Shown: piece after piece, positions 9,659 through 20,224 of the stretch | How the letters are laid out: each line of letters begins with the position of its first letter | How positions within the stretch are numbered: the stretch's first letter is position 1 | DNA from: Sugiyamaella lignohabitans | Lineage: Eukaryota > Ascomycota > Dipodascomycetes > Dipodascales > Trichomonascaceae | Assembly: GCF_001640025.1 (NCBI RefSeq) | Contig: NC_031671.1 | Location: forward strand, 1,736,001-1,800,000 | DNA: 64,000 bases | Direction of reading: 5' to 3' | Translations under genes and position numbers: made by a program | The notes under the pieces: generated by a model | What the model was told of the DNA's origin: nothing | The model's database searches: none | Seen by the model: the letters and a program-made list of their open reading frames with translations, nothing else

Positions 9659-12600
9659 TTAGAATGGAGCTGGCTGATGAGATTGCAGGGCGGCGATGAC
9701 CGATTGAACGGTGGCAGGGTCGATGGACTGGAGTGCTCCAAGCAGAGAAGCAGCAAGGGCCCGCTTGTCTGCATCGGTGGTGGGGTGTGGTAGTGTGTGC
9801 TGGAAAGCGGAGAAAGCTGTTGGTTCACTAGAATTGGGGACATTATTGTGTATTTGAGGTTGAGAACTGGTGCTTGGATCCTGTCGGGTAGCAGGACCGC
9901 TACCCTGGGGTATTAATTTAGGGGGATTTGAGCTGTATTTTGCTTGTATCATGAGACCAATAGCATCCTGTACAGTGATGGAAGAGTATTCTGTAAAGCG
10001 GATTGGGGAATTGGGAAAATGCTCGAATATCTGGATATCAATGATGCCAGGAGGATTACGTGCTGGATCAACTATGACTAGCGTTCCTGCTCCACTATAG
10101 GCAGTGCCTTCAATAACTGGTTTCAGGGGGATTGCCGGCGATATGAGCTGTATCTCAACCTCTTCTCCAATAGATCTGAATCCCAACTCAAGATGGCGCA
10201 AATAGTCCCGGTCAACAAATCCAACGCTCAAGATAACACATTTCGGTGAGTGCCCCATGTTAAGATCCCCTTTGAAACTGGTTTCGATTGGACTATATAT
10301 AGTGGGTTTATTATTAGTTGTTGTCGAATCGTTGGTGGATCTGGAATTTGAACTGATCTTGGGAGCATTCTGCCCTGTTGATGCTGTACTTCCTCTTCTT
10401 GTGGAATATGTACTAACTGGTTTAAAAGAAGTGACTCTTGGTGATTTGGTTACTTTGACTGGTATTTTTGCCGGTTTTTCATACTTATAATTATTGGCGT
10501 CAGACGACTTCTTAGGAAAAATAATTCTGAGTTTAGTTTTCTTGGATGAGCTTTCTTTAGAGCTTGTTGTTGGGGTAGAGTTGCTTTCTACAATTGAAGT
10601 CAGATCAATAACGGACGCATCTGAACATTCATTTGTGAACTCGGCAGGATTTTTAATTGATGACTTGTTCGGTGTGTCACTAGGAGACTCGGCTAAAACA
10701 ACTTGTGACATTTTTCTGGCCAGATCGAGGCTGTCTGATGACAAGCTTTGCTGCTCAATTGATTTCTCATTTGAAGTTTCACTTGGTGTAACCACACCAG
10801 CTTTTTTCAGTTGTGGTATAAGATCTTCAGATTGTGGTGATGTTGTACAATCTTTCTCAGTTGATTCGGTGCGCTCTTCCGTACTTGTAGATGTAGACGC
10901 GATTTTCGTTTTAAAGGATCCTCCAATATCGTTTTCGCTTGGAGTGTGAAGAAGTTGTTTAAGAACGTTGACGCTGGGAACAACGTAATCCGCAGTCTCC
11001 TTATTTTCTTGTACAAGTATTTTTGACGGGGCTGATGTTTGAACAACAGGTTGTGTAGTTGCTAATTCCAAAGGAACTGTCTCAGATGGTACCGCTCCAG
11101 GAGGGCTTCCATTATGGTTCCCTGAGTTGGAAGCCGCGGGAGCTAGGTCCCCAGCCGAATACTTTGAAGTTCCGATATTCCAAGAACCAGCTAATCTGGT
11201 TGGCTTGGCTTGGAATGGTCGCGATTTTGGTTTATTTCTGTTTTTGAAGGCTGTCATTCTCTCACGCTCTATATACGTTAGGTGCGGAGGACGGGGTCGA
11301 GGAGTCTCACTTTTGTCGAGTGTGCGATAATCTCGATCACCTCTATCCTGACCGCGATCGTTGTAATCGTAACCAGTGCGATTACTCGTTCTATAGTCGA
11401 CATACGGATATTCAGATGGTCGAGCTCTTCGTTGACCATATGGTCTTGTATCAGGAGAAGGAGATTTGGAACTGGTACGTTTTCTCTGATAAACTCGTCC
11501 GCTGTTATGTGAGGAGGTGTCCAAACGACGTGCAAATGCGTTTCCATATTTGTCATCCACGGGATCTGAAACTGAGACGTCTATATACAGGTTAGTCACC
11601 TACTCTGATTCCAATAATATATATCGGTTCTTGTTATTAGACAAGGAAGGTTACATACCAATAGGTTCACCTCTAAAAGTCAAGTCTCCGACTTGAAGAA
11701 TGGCGCGGTCTCCATCACCTCGAGTAGAATATTGGATGAGCGAGTGGTCTAAGTCATGGAAGATTTCAAAAATACGCCCATTTCTATAAAATAATTGCCA
11801 GACCTGTTGCTTTGAGACGGTTCGAGGGTGACCGAAAAAAATGCGTGACCCAAGAGGAAATTTCTTAGTCATTCCATTTCTGATCTGATTATTTCTATGT
11901 AATGACTCGCTTTTAAGAAACTTTTCGTATAGTTTCAATTGTTTTGTAGTTAATGGATCTTTGATAATTTCTTCGACAGTTGTTGGTTGTTGTAGCTTAT
12001 TTGGCGGTGGTCCAGGGGGGTGTCGGCTTGGTAGTGGTAGCGGTGGTGACGGTAACGGATTTGATCCTTTCGAGTTTTGGGCTGTAATTTTATATCTTCC
12101 TTTAGTGACGCTAGAATCATATGAAGGAGTGATAGAAAGCTGAAGAGAAGTGGTGTGGGCATCGGCATACCCGGCACTAGGGGGAGGATTCGGCAATGAG
12201 TTACGAGAACTCGAACATGATCTTGAGTCTGGATTTTGTGCCATAAGATTTGTATGACGCAGAAGCAATGGAATGCCCTCTGAGTCGGAAAATGAGCTGG
12301 GTATAGAACTGATGACTGAGGAAAGTGAGCTTACCGAGTCCTTGCTTTCATGTCTTGTTTCAAGTCTCGCCATAGTTTGCAAATTCGAGTTTGAACCACC
12401 TCTACTCGCAGATTTAGAACCAGGCAGTTTTAGTTCACTGTCGTCACAGTGGTCCATATCAACATCTTCCTTATCTTGATACTCTTCATCTTTATATTCT
12501 TTGTCCTGGTAGTCTTCATCCTCATCGTCATCGCTGTACACAATGTGCCTTCTTCTAGTAGATTTACTGGTAAATATTTTTGGCACATATAGTTTCACCA

Positions 12601-12736
12601 TATATGATTGACGTTCAATATGTCTTGTATTCGGTTCTTGGATCAATTCTTGTTTAATTTTGATAGTAGGTGTTGGATTGTGAGAAGGTTCATTCGAGGA
12701 GCTAACAGATTTTCTTCCCAGTTTATTAGACAGCAT
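9659..12736 (-). CDS. NAB3: Nab3-like RNA-binding transcription termination factor (2 exons)
   Basis: Nab3 works with Nrd1 and Sen1 to end transcription of snoRNAs and unstable non-coding RNAs. Exons 12736-11659 and 11580-9659 join in frame (GTATGT donor, ACTAAC branch) to 999 residues. Residues about 66-95 are strongly acidic, as in Nab3. An RRM spans about 293-370 across the junction. Its RNP2 strand is RIFFGHP, and its RNP1 strand (SLIQYS) lacks the usual aromatic-Gly pair. A long Ser/Thr-rich low-complexity stretch follows. Near residues 807-906 is a second conserved block (VILSVGFVDRDYLRHLELGF), and the C-terminus is helical and Gln/Ala-rich. The family call rests on architecture and the RRM. 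The RRM is degenerate enough that binding specificity may differ. Confidence 0.72.
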
Positions 12737-12783
12737 TCTCTACAATAACAACAGTGCACAATTTCTAACCCCCTAACAATAAG

Positions 12784-12822
12784 ACCAACTGGGAAACTAT
12801 TATAAATAGACGCCCAGTTGGT
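12784..12822. promoter_or_regulatory. 10 bp inverted repeat flanking a TATA box
   Basis: ACCAACTGGG (12784-12793) and CCCAGTTGGT (12813-12822) are exact inverted copies with TATAAATA (12801-12808) between them, 65-72 bp from the NAB3-like ATG. The 9 bp half-site recurs at 13343, 13466 and 27665. A factor-binding site is inferred. Confidence 0.4.
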
Positions 12823-13515
12823 TCGTTCCAGCTGTGGATTAAGAAGTTGGCGTAAAGATGTCTTTCACAAGGTCGAACAGCAGAAACTCGAGCGGTAGAC
12901 ACCACAGTCAATATCAGTAGTTGATAGGTCAATTGTTGAAAGTAGCTACTTTCACAATTAAACTACTATGTATCATAAAACGAGATCTCGGGTGAAACTC
13001 AGCTGCTGTTGTCACACGAGTTCAATGTTGTAACTGTGAGAGAGGGGTTGCCACAGAACCACAAGAGAAAAAAAAAAGTCATCAATCAAAACAGCAAGGA
13101 AACAAAGCACAAATGCGGCAGGGTTGTTTACATACCCCCAATTGGATACCCCATGTAGAAAAAGGTGTAATGAGCTACCTTTCATTACAGGTAACATGGG
13201 CAGTCGACATGGATGTGCATTAAGAGACCGTACACAGAAATCTCAGGGGTAACCGCCGCGTTGGCGGGCAGTTTCTGCAGCGCATGAGTCACCTGCATTG
13301 GATTTTCAACACTGGCTGCAGTCTCCCTATCTCATGCCAGTTCCCAGTTGGGAGGAATCACTCATCAGCAGATTGGGAAGAGGAATGAAACAAGCCCACA
13401 GGTGACTGGTCTTATCGGTTACTCTTCCAAATCTTTCGGAAATACTTTTCGCGAACTGTGATTTGCCAACTGGGTATCGGTTTTCAAGCGTCTCTCAATG
13501 AACGAGTATACTTGT

Positions 13516-13542
13516 GGCGGCTGGAGCTCTGCCCCAGACCCC
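13516..13542 (-). repeat. Decayed GC-rich repeat fragment
   Basis: Only GGCGGCTGGAGCTCTGCCCC and the following AGACCCC remain, without the outer hairpin. Confidence 0.7.
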
Positions 13543-14731
13543 ACGCTGATCTGCTATGGAAAGTTTAACTACATCCTGACCTTCTGATTATTTACGAATA
13601 TAGTCTTATAAATATATCTAAAAAAAATCTAACGTTTTGGTAAAATGGGGCTCTCATACTAGTCCCAGAAAGATTAGATTCACTTTGATTGTAAACGCTG
13701 ATGGTAGAAACTTCGGTAATTTGACAGGCAACATCATGTTCGTCAAACATATCGTTAAAGATCGTCCCTCGTGAAAACGGACCAGTGTTTGCTCCGACAT
13801 GACGAGAGTTTGCTGTGTGGAATGGAATCAATCAATTCTTATGGTATAGAGCTTCGGTCTCTGCACTAAAATATCAGTGTTCCTTTAGAGTGCCAACTTA
13901 TGGCAGGTAGTATGCAGTGGTTGTATGGCTTTTTCTTTTACAGTGACCAGTTCACTCCATGACATAGAATGGTATGGACTGAGCCTCAGTCCAGTTGAAA
14001 TAGTTGATTGACCCTGCGAATAGGCAGCCTGAAATTGTCGAACTTGACCAGAATTTTATTTCCTAATATCCTTTAAGACAAAAAATAAAAGCTTCGGCAC
14101 AGCAGAAAACTATTACTATGGATTGAGGTTCGGAATCTCAGGGGAATGATGATAAGTGTCGGACAGCCAATACCGACTTCAATGTGGGGTGGGATCTCTT
14201 TAACAAAGTATTTGCCTGCCGTCTAGAGGACTTGGCGTCAAAAGCTATCTTAAAAAGCAACACTGTTACTATACCTCTCCATCGCCAATATTATTTAGAT
14301 TGTTTAAAAAAATACAATCAAATCTTTGGTGAGCGGGGTAGTCTCGCTTAGAGCATTATCCGATAAGCGGGGAAACTGCACAGCCTGAGTTTTGGAAGTT
14401 AGGCGTCTAATGAAGATAATCAGATGCAATCAATAATATTACTGCCATTATGTGTGTTATTCTGTATAAACCTTACGAGTTTTGCTGATTGAAATAGAGA
14501 CATTTGGTATTTGCGATCCCTCACGGCCTGCGGCCGACTGCTACTTCAAGATTTACAAAGTTGTACTTTGCAGCGACGTAATACATACTAAAACTATTGA
14601 AAAATACATGTACATGAAACGTTTCTAATGGCTTGCGTTTAGACGCTGAGTATAACTGCTATATTTTGGATAATGGTAACCATGCTGACCATCAAACTAT
14701 GGGAACAAACTACAATGATGGGCTCCAAAGG

Positions 14732-14971
14732 TTACAGAAAGTCTAATGCCGCAACACGAATTGCCTTCTTCATTGACATAGTCAAGTCTATGTGATTCAC
14801 ATCCTGCAAAATTGCAGGACCCTGCTGTTGCAAGGTTGATAAAAATATATTTATGACAATATCTAGTCGTCCAAACCAAGGTTGTCTGGCTACCAAGTAT
14901 AACCCCCCATTCAGTTGCAAATCACTGAAAGCACCGAAAATGTGAGTTTCGACATTCTGGTCATTATTCAT
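14732..14971 (-). pseudogene. Possible decayed coding relic shared by both duplicated flanks
   Basis: The 79-codon frame contains LYLVARQPW and MSMKKAIRVAALDF. The homologous segment at about 19640-19830 encodes recognisable VYLVARQ and VSMKRAIRVAELEF pieces but has a stop and indels. I do not recognise the family. It may be the end of a former neighbour gene copied with the NTPase unit, or chance. Confidence 0.3.
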
Positions 14972-15241
14972 TATCCCTGAAACTGGGATTCAATGGCCTC
15001 GTCACTTGCCTGGCAGAACATGTCTGGTGCAGAGCTCACGTATGTCGATTTTTCTGGACATGTAGATAAGGGGCAAGTACTTGGTTCCTTGCGGTTCTTG
15101 TGATGAGGATAAACAAAACAAATATTCCGATATTAATGCTCGAAAACCGGTAAAACATCAACACGGGGTTTTATTCGGTACTAACGCAACTAAAATCGAT
15201 AAGATCAGAGATACTAAATTTGTACTATAAATTTTAGACAT

Positions 15242-18187
15242 TTATCTAGGACCAGATCCTCGACGTCTTCTAGGACGATTTACAGGAGCTGCCCTTCGCT
15301 TAAGGGTTTTCGCTCCGTTTGTCGGTTCTTTACTTTCTGAATTGTCGGGTGCCAATGATTCCTCTGCATTAACCGCAGAGCTAGGCTTATCCAACAGTTG
15401 GTTTGCGGGCCGAGGGCGTAATCGACTAACAATGGAGGACATCCCCATTACTTGGGCCTCATGATGTCGCTGACCTTCATTGCCTTCTGTTAGATTGTGC
15501 TGCTGCTCTTGTCTCTTTTGACGAGCTTCCCTAATCACCTCTGTCTGTTTACGATAACCAGTCGACGCATTCCTTTGCAACGTAATCTTTTCTGAAGGAT
15601 CCCCGCTACCTTCCACAGCCAAATGAACCACTTCCTGCAATTTATCAATGAATTCGCTGTTTGAATTGTTGTGGGCTGTGACATGAAGGTCATAGGCAAG
15701 ATTAAAGTCTTGAGCTAACACAGCCTCTCTTTCTTGCATATGGATATCAGCCCAATCTTCTTGATTTGTGAAGACATTAGCCCAATTCTCATTATACCTG
15801 GGTTTCTGATCGAAACTGGTAGGTGGTCCTGCTCTCAATTTCATATGCAAACTAATAATTGGCTTGTATCGACCAAAGATCAGCTGCGTTGCTTCGGCCA
15901 TCCTATCGTGAATGGAGGCGTAATGACCGCTACGTGAATTTTCGTTCTCACTGACGTGAATGAGAAGAACACTGAATGCTTGAGATACTAAACTTAACTC
16001 TGCTAATCCCCATTGACTATCCTCGTCCCCTTCAAAGAGTCTGATGTTTGTAAGGTCAATCTGTCTGCTTTCCAAATATATGGGGATGACGAGATCGAAA
16101 TCTCTGTCTCTTCTTTCAAAGCAAAATCCACAGCCTCTCAAGAATCCGAGCGCCAACATCTGTATAGTACACTCAGAGTCAAGAGTCATCCAGTGGTTGA
16201 TATGTATTCTCTCACTAAGTAACTGATGTTCATTTTGATGGACAGAGCTACAGGTGACGTGATACTTTTCATTGAGGCCATTGAAAAGATCACGAACACG
16301 ACAGTAATTGCTCTGTAAGCCATCGCGCAAACCTGCAGTTTTCAGAACATCCAGCAACATCCATCTCGCGATAAATTCACTAGCATTCGCAGGAGACAGG
16401 ACCTTGTCGCTAAGCAGGTGTGAAATAAGATCAAGGTCGTTTTCGCCTTCCAAGATTTTATGGGCTGCCATGACCAGAATAGGCTCACTAGGATATCCCA
16501 CCTTGAGATCATCAAGTTTATCAGACACACTTAGGACTGTGGCCATTCGTGATTCTACCAATCTTCCCTTTGTACGAAAACTGAAATTCAAAGGCACGGC
16601 GTATACAACAAGAAGGATATGATGCTTTGATAGCCCGTCATTGCTTCTCCCACTAATCTTAGAACTGGCGTCCGCCAGAAGTTTGTTCTCACGGCCACTG
16701 TCAACGTACTCCTTCCACGCAGGTCTACCAAATTTAGCATAGAATCTCAAAGTTCCAATGTCACTGAAATCTAATGTAAGTGGTGTTTCACCCCATCGTA
16801 CGTGCATATCGAAGGTATCGAGGTCGTACCAGGGCACAACGTCGATTTCACCGATCTCACTTAAATACACATCATAATCACGAATACCTGATGTACTCGC
16901 AAGTACTATAGCAAACCCTCTCCATAGGTCTTCAGCCACAAGGCAACGTGCCACCTTTTTGAGCATATAAAAATATGGGAAGTTCATGTTATTTGTGAAA
17001 TTTTTCATATTCAGAATTCCAGCTTCGTCGATGGCGAGCACAAAGTATTCTCCTATATTTGTGTCCTTATTCTTCTTGAGTGCCGAGCGGTATTTCTTCC
17101 ATTCTCCGCTTAATAGCTCTTTTACATTTTGAGATAGTGTGACAGCATCAACTTTGACAGTAACCGCTTGGGGAAATGAGAGGATTTTCCATATTTTATT
17201 ATATTCCTGTTGTGTCTTGTTTTTGATAAAATTCATCTGCACAGTTTGATCGAAGACTGATGACTTTTCCTGGAATGTCCAGAATCCTTTGACTGTTGCA
17301 TAGTTGTCTTCATTGTTCTCAATTCCTCTGACGAGTTCTTGAAGTGTGCAAATAAGGAATAGCAAAACATCTTGAGCGATCTCGGGATCGTCTGCAGTAC
17401 TTAAATACCCCCATCCAATGACCTTATCACTACTGCTAGTGAAAAGAGAGCTAGAATGGCCAGAAATCAATTTCTCGCCTAAGTTCATATAACTCAAGTA
17501 AACGTGATGAGAAGCTAGACCCTTGATCAAGCTAGACTTACCATACATGCTACTTTGAAAGATGTGAACACAAGGTGAATATATACGGGGAAATCCGTCT
17601 GTTACTTTCCGAATTGTCTCTTTAATGAAGTTGAAGAAGGGCTGAAGGGATGGTCCCGTATGTCTCTCAACCAGTTGAGCTGCTTCTTGTGGGGCTCGTG
17701 ACGAGGTGTTAGCTGCTACAAACAATGCCACAATCTCTCCAAAATTGTTGTACGGTCCGTCTGTCTGCCAGTCGTCAAGTACTTGTACATTATGCTTACG
17801 ACAGATGTCTTTTATCAATTCAGAAATATTCTCGACTTCGTACGGTTGCCGCTCGGGGCGTTGAGAAATCAAAAATTTGAATATGCAAGGATGTAACTCC
17901 TCATCAGGACAGAGGTCCTCTAGGTTTAAGTAGAAATACCTTTTAAAAGTATCCAGAGCTGATCTGCCGTGATCCTCGTGTAATTCGACTACCGTGCTGG
18001 GGAAGGAGTAGATACCATCGTGTAAGCTGTTGAGGTAGCCAAACGAACACAAAGTCTCACATAGATCGACAATCTTACAATAGGTTTTACTGCCATCAAT
18101 ATCATCATTATCATTTAATTTGGCTACGAAACTCAAGTAGTCTTCAACAGGACCTAATAGATAGAATGAATCATCTTGTTCGGTCAT
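15242..18187 (-). CDS. P-loop NTPase with PD-(D/E)XK-like C-terminal region, paralogue 1
   Basis: I do not recognise a named yeast gene. The intact, intronless 981-residue protein starts with a family block (DDSFYLLGPVEDYLSF, then HGRSALDTFKRYFYLNLEDLC at residues 73-93). A Walker-A-like motif QSSMYGKSSL (211-220) follows, then Walker B YFVLAIDEAG (381-390), a sensor-like strand FAIVLASTS (425-433) and FGRP (486-489). The distal half has YPSEPILVMAA (565-575), SEFIARW (603-609), DLVIPI (698-703) and LLIHVS (741-746). The tail is Lys/Arg-rich (RPRRRR). From memory, the SEP-L-A, EF-AR and D-hhIPh...hhIQVKN order resembles large fungal P-loop/PD-(D/E)XK families that include Crinkler-type proteins; that is inference. 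The catalytic-type QVK is HVS here. It is tandem with paralogue 2. Confidence 0.85.
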   Translation of the reverse strand: MTEQDDSFYLLGPVEDYLSFVAKLNDNDDIDGSKTYCKIVDLCETLCSFGYLNSLHDGIYSFPSTVVELHEDHGRSALDTFKRYFYLNLEDLCPDEELHPCIFKFLISQRPERQPYEVENISELIKDICRKHNVQVLDDWQTDGPYNNFGEIVALFVAANTSSRAPQEAAQLVERHTGPSLQPFFNFIKETIRKVTDGFPRIYSPCVHIFQSSMYGKSSLIKGLASHHVYLSYMNLGEKLISGHSSSLFTSSSDKVIGWGYLSTADDPEIAQDVLLFLICTLQELVRGIENNEDNYATVKGFWTFQEKSSVFDQTVQMNFIKNKTQQEYNKIWKILSFPQAVTVKVDAVTLSQNVKELLSGEWKKYRSALKKNKDTNIGEYFVLAIDEAGILNMKNFTNNMNFPYFYMLKKVARCLVAEDLWRGFAIVLASTSGIRDYDVYLSEIGEIDVVPWYDLDTFDMHVRWGETPLTLDFSDIGTLRFYAKFGRPAWKEYVDSGRENKLLADASSKISGRSNDGLSKHHILLVVYAVPLNFSFRTKGRLVESRMATVLSVSDKLDDLKVGYPSEPILVMAAHKILEGENDLDLISHLLSDKVLSPANASEFIARWMLLDVLKTAGLRDGLQSNYCRVRDLFNGLNEKYHVTCSSVHQNEHQLLSERIHINHWMTLDSECTIQMLALGFLRGCGFCFERRDRDFDLVIPIYLESRQIDLTNIRLFEGDEDSQWGLAELSLVSQAFSVLLIHVSENENSRSGHYASIHDRMAEATQLIFGRYKPIISLHMKLRAGPPTSFDQKPRYNENWANVFTNQEDWADIHMQEREAVLAQDFNLAYDLHVTAHNNSNSEFIDKLQEVVHLAVEGSGDPSEKITLQRNASTGYRKQTEVIREARQKRQEQQHNLTEGNEGQRHHEAQVMGMSSIVSRLRPRPANQLLDKPSSAVNAEESLAPDNSESKEPTNGAKTLKRRAAPVNRPRRRRGSGPR

Positions 18188-18305
18188 ATTTGTTGCGAAA
18201 TTGAAGATGAATTAATGTCACTGGGGTGGTGCTATGTATGTCTATGTATATGTATATGAGGCCAACGCTGTAGCATTTTAAATACAAGAGCGAGTTGCAC
18301 GTACA

Positions 18306-18317
18306 TCAACACGTGAC
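18306..18317. promoter_or_regulatory. TCAACACGTGAC box upstream of NTPase paralogue 1
   Basis: The CACGTG core is 123 bp before the ATG. The identical 12 bp lies at 23166-23177, 123 bp before the homologous ATG of paralogue 2. It is a candidate bHLH (E-box) site. Confidence 0.5.
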
Positions 18318-18567
18318 AGTCCTTGGGGTGAAAAATGTTTAGGAAAAGGAATAATAGCATAATAAACAAAATCTGATGAAATATAATGGAAGGGCAATGA
18401 GAGGTATTAACTTGGAGAACCCAATAGTATTCTATTAAGGCCACGATATACACGTGTTGGCATTGAGAAAATTAAAAACTATAGATCTAGTACGATCCAA
18501 GCTTCTGCGCAGAGATATTAGGGTGATATCAACAGGAGACAGTTATCCTTGCTTACAATTTCAGTTA

Positions 18568-18621
18568 CAAAAGATGCCTCAAAAAGATGCCTCAAAAAGA
18601 TGCCTCAAAAGATGCCGCAAA
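18568..18621 (+). repeat. 13-14 bp minisatellite, about 4 copies, upstream of NTPase paralogue 1
   Basis: The unit is AAAAGATGCCTCA with slight length variation, starting from TTACAAAAGATGCCTCA as in the larger array upstream of paralogue 2. Confidence 0.9.
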
Positions 18622-20224
18622 GATAAGGAGAGTTGTCCCTATGCAGTATATAGTGAAACGTGTCATCTGAGAACGTATACGGACAAATGTCTGAATGTAT
18701 GAGTCATATATATACATAATATTATCGGCTTAACTATTACAGTGTATACTTAGTAACTAATCCCACACAATATAAATTTATGAGCACAATATACATTTTA
18801 CCGGATCTTGAACAACTTATCATGCATATGCAACGTTGATTTACTTTCACGCGATAAACTTCTCGGTTTTGATGTTTAAAAGAAGAATAATAAAATAATA
18901 TTATTATAAAGGTGTGAAAGTGGATAAGTAGATCAATCAATAAGTTATGGTCTAAAAGTTGCCAGTCACAGATACTTTTTTTTAATAGTTATGTTACCTC
19001 TACTAGTTATTATTGCATTAGTAACTCATTCTTTATCTTTTATTCGCATTAGCATTGGCTGTGAATTTCATGGGCATTGACCTTCTTTATAATAGTTCAA
19101 CCTTATCAGATCTCAATCTCACAAGTGCAATCTTAAGATGGTGCAATAGCCAGGTATAACCTCACAGCTAACAGTCATGTGATTCCTACTCTTCTGCATA
19201 TCTGTCTCAACAGCTTTTGCACTCAGCATCAACACTCGGTGCAATCCTGCACAATCTGGGTTGTAGATGTTAAATGAAGGTGATCAATCGGAAGCAGTTA
19301 ATAATTTTTTTTATATTTTTATAATTATTGGTGTATTACTGATTGGAATAAAGAAATTTGATATTTGCGACCCTCAAGCCTGTCGTTGGCTGTTTCTTGA
19401 AAGTTTTCAATGTTGTATCTTGCCGCGACGTAATCCATACTCAGACCATTGGAGTACTCATGTTCGAAGCTAACAAGCTGAAACTTCAAGATTCTCTAGA
19501 GACCTTTCTGATGACCTTGCATTCCAGACTTGAGTATGACAGCTGTATTTTAACCCACGGTGGACATAAAATGAATTGTAAGAAGCTATAGGATTTCTTT
19601 CAGACCGCTTTGTATTATTTGATGTGCTCCAAAATGGTTACAGAACTCTAACTCCGCGACTCGAATGGCCCTCTTCATTGACACAGTCTGATTTATCTGA
19701 TTCACAGCCTGAAAAATTGCAGGACTCTTCTGTTCCAAGGTTGACGATATCTAGTGGTCAAGACGGCGTTGTCTGGCTACTAAGTATACACCCACATTCT
19801 GTTCCAAATCGCGGCAGAGTCGAAGGCGCGAGTGTTACATGTTGGGCATTATCCACCCATTCCTGGATCTGGGTATCAGTGGCCTCGTGTCACTTGCTTG
19901 TCAGAACATGCCAGGTGCAGAGCTCGAGTCATTACAAAGATAGTCGACTCAGTTCTAATTGTCTTGGGCATACTAGATGAGGTGGCAGAGCATTGTATTC
20001 CCTTGCGATCCTTGTAATGAGGGTGAAGAAAGACAAATATTTGGATACTAAAGCTCATAAAATTGTGAATAATTAGCTAAGGACTTTATTTGGTGCTAAA
20101 CAAAAAAATTTGTACTATAAATTGTAGACATTCACTAGGACAGAGTCTATGACGTTTCCTAAAACGATTTACTGAAGTGCCCTTCGCTTAAGAGTTTTCG
20201 CTGAGACTTCGGGTTCTTTGCTTC

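Larger units (their letters stand above)
12737..15241. other. 2.5 kb gene-poor region upstream of NAB3-like gene
   Basis: The region holds the NAB3-like promoter (a TATAAATA inside a 10 bp inverted repeat, 12784-12822), one decayed repeat fragment (13516-13542), and a stretch from about 14460 to 15240 homologous to 19340-20110. Within that stretch a minus-strand 79-codon frame (14732-14971) looks coding-like but is broken in the other copy. I see no intact gene. Confidence 0.6.
18188..20224. other. 2 kb spacer between NTPase paralogues 1 and 2
   Basis: 18188-18950 is the 5' flank of paralogue 1: a CACGTG box, a short minisatellite, then AT-rich sequence homologous to 23093-23850. About 19340-20224 is the 3' flank of paralogue 2, homologous to 14460-15240. 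No intact gene is seen; the short frames are not conserved between copies. Confidence 0.65.

Noticed and set aside
13592..13831. 79-codon minus-strand frame in the gene-poor region
   Set aside because: No family resemblance and no homologue in the duplicated flank; chance frame.
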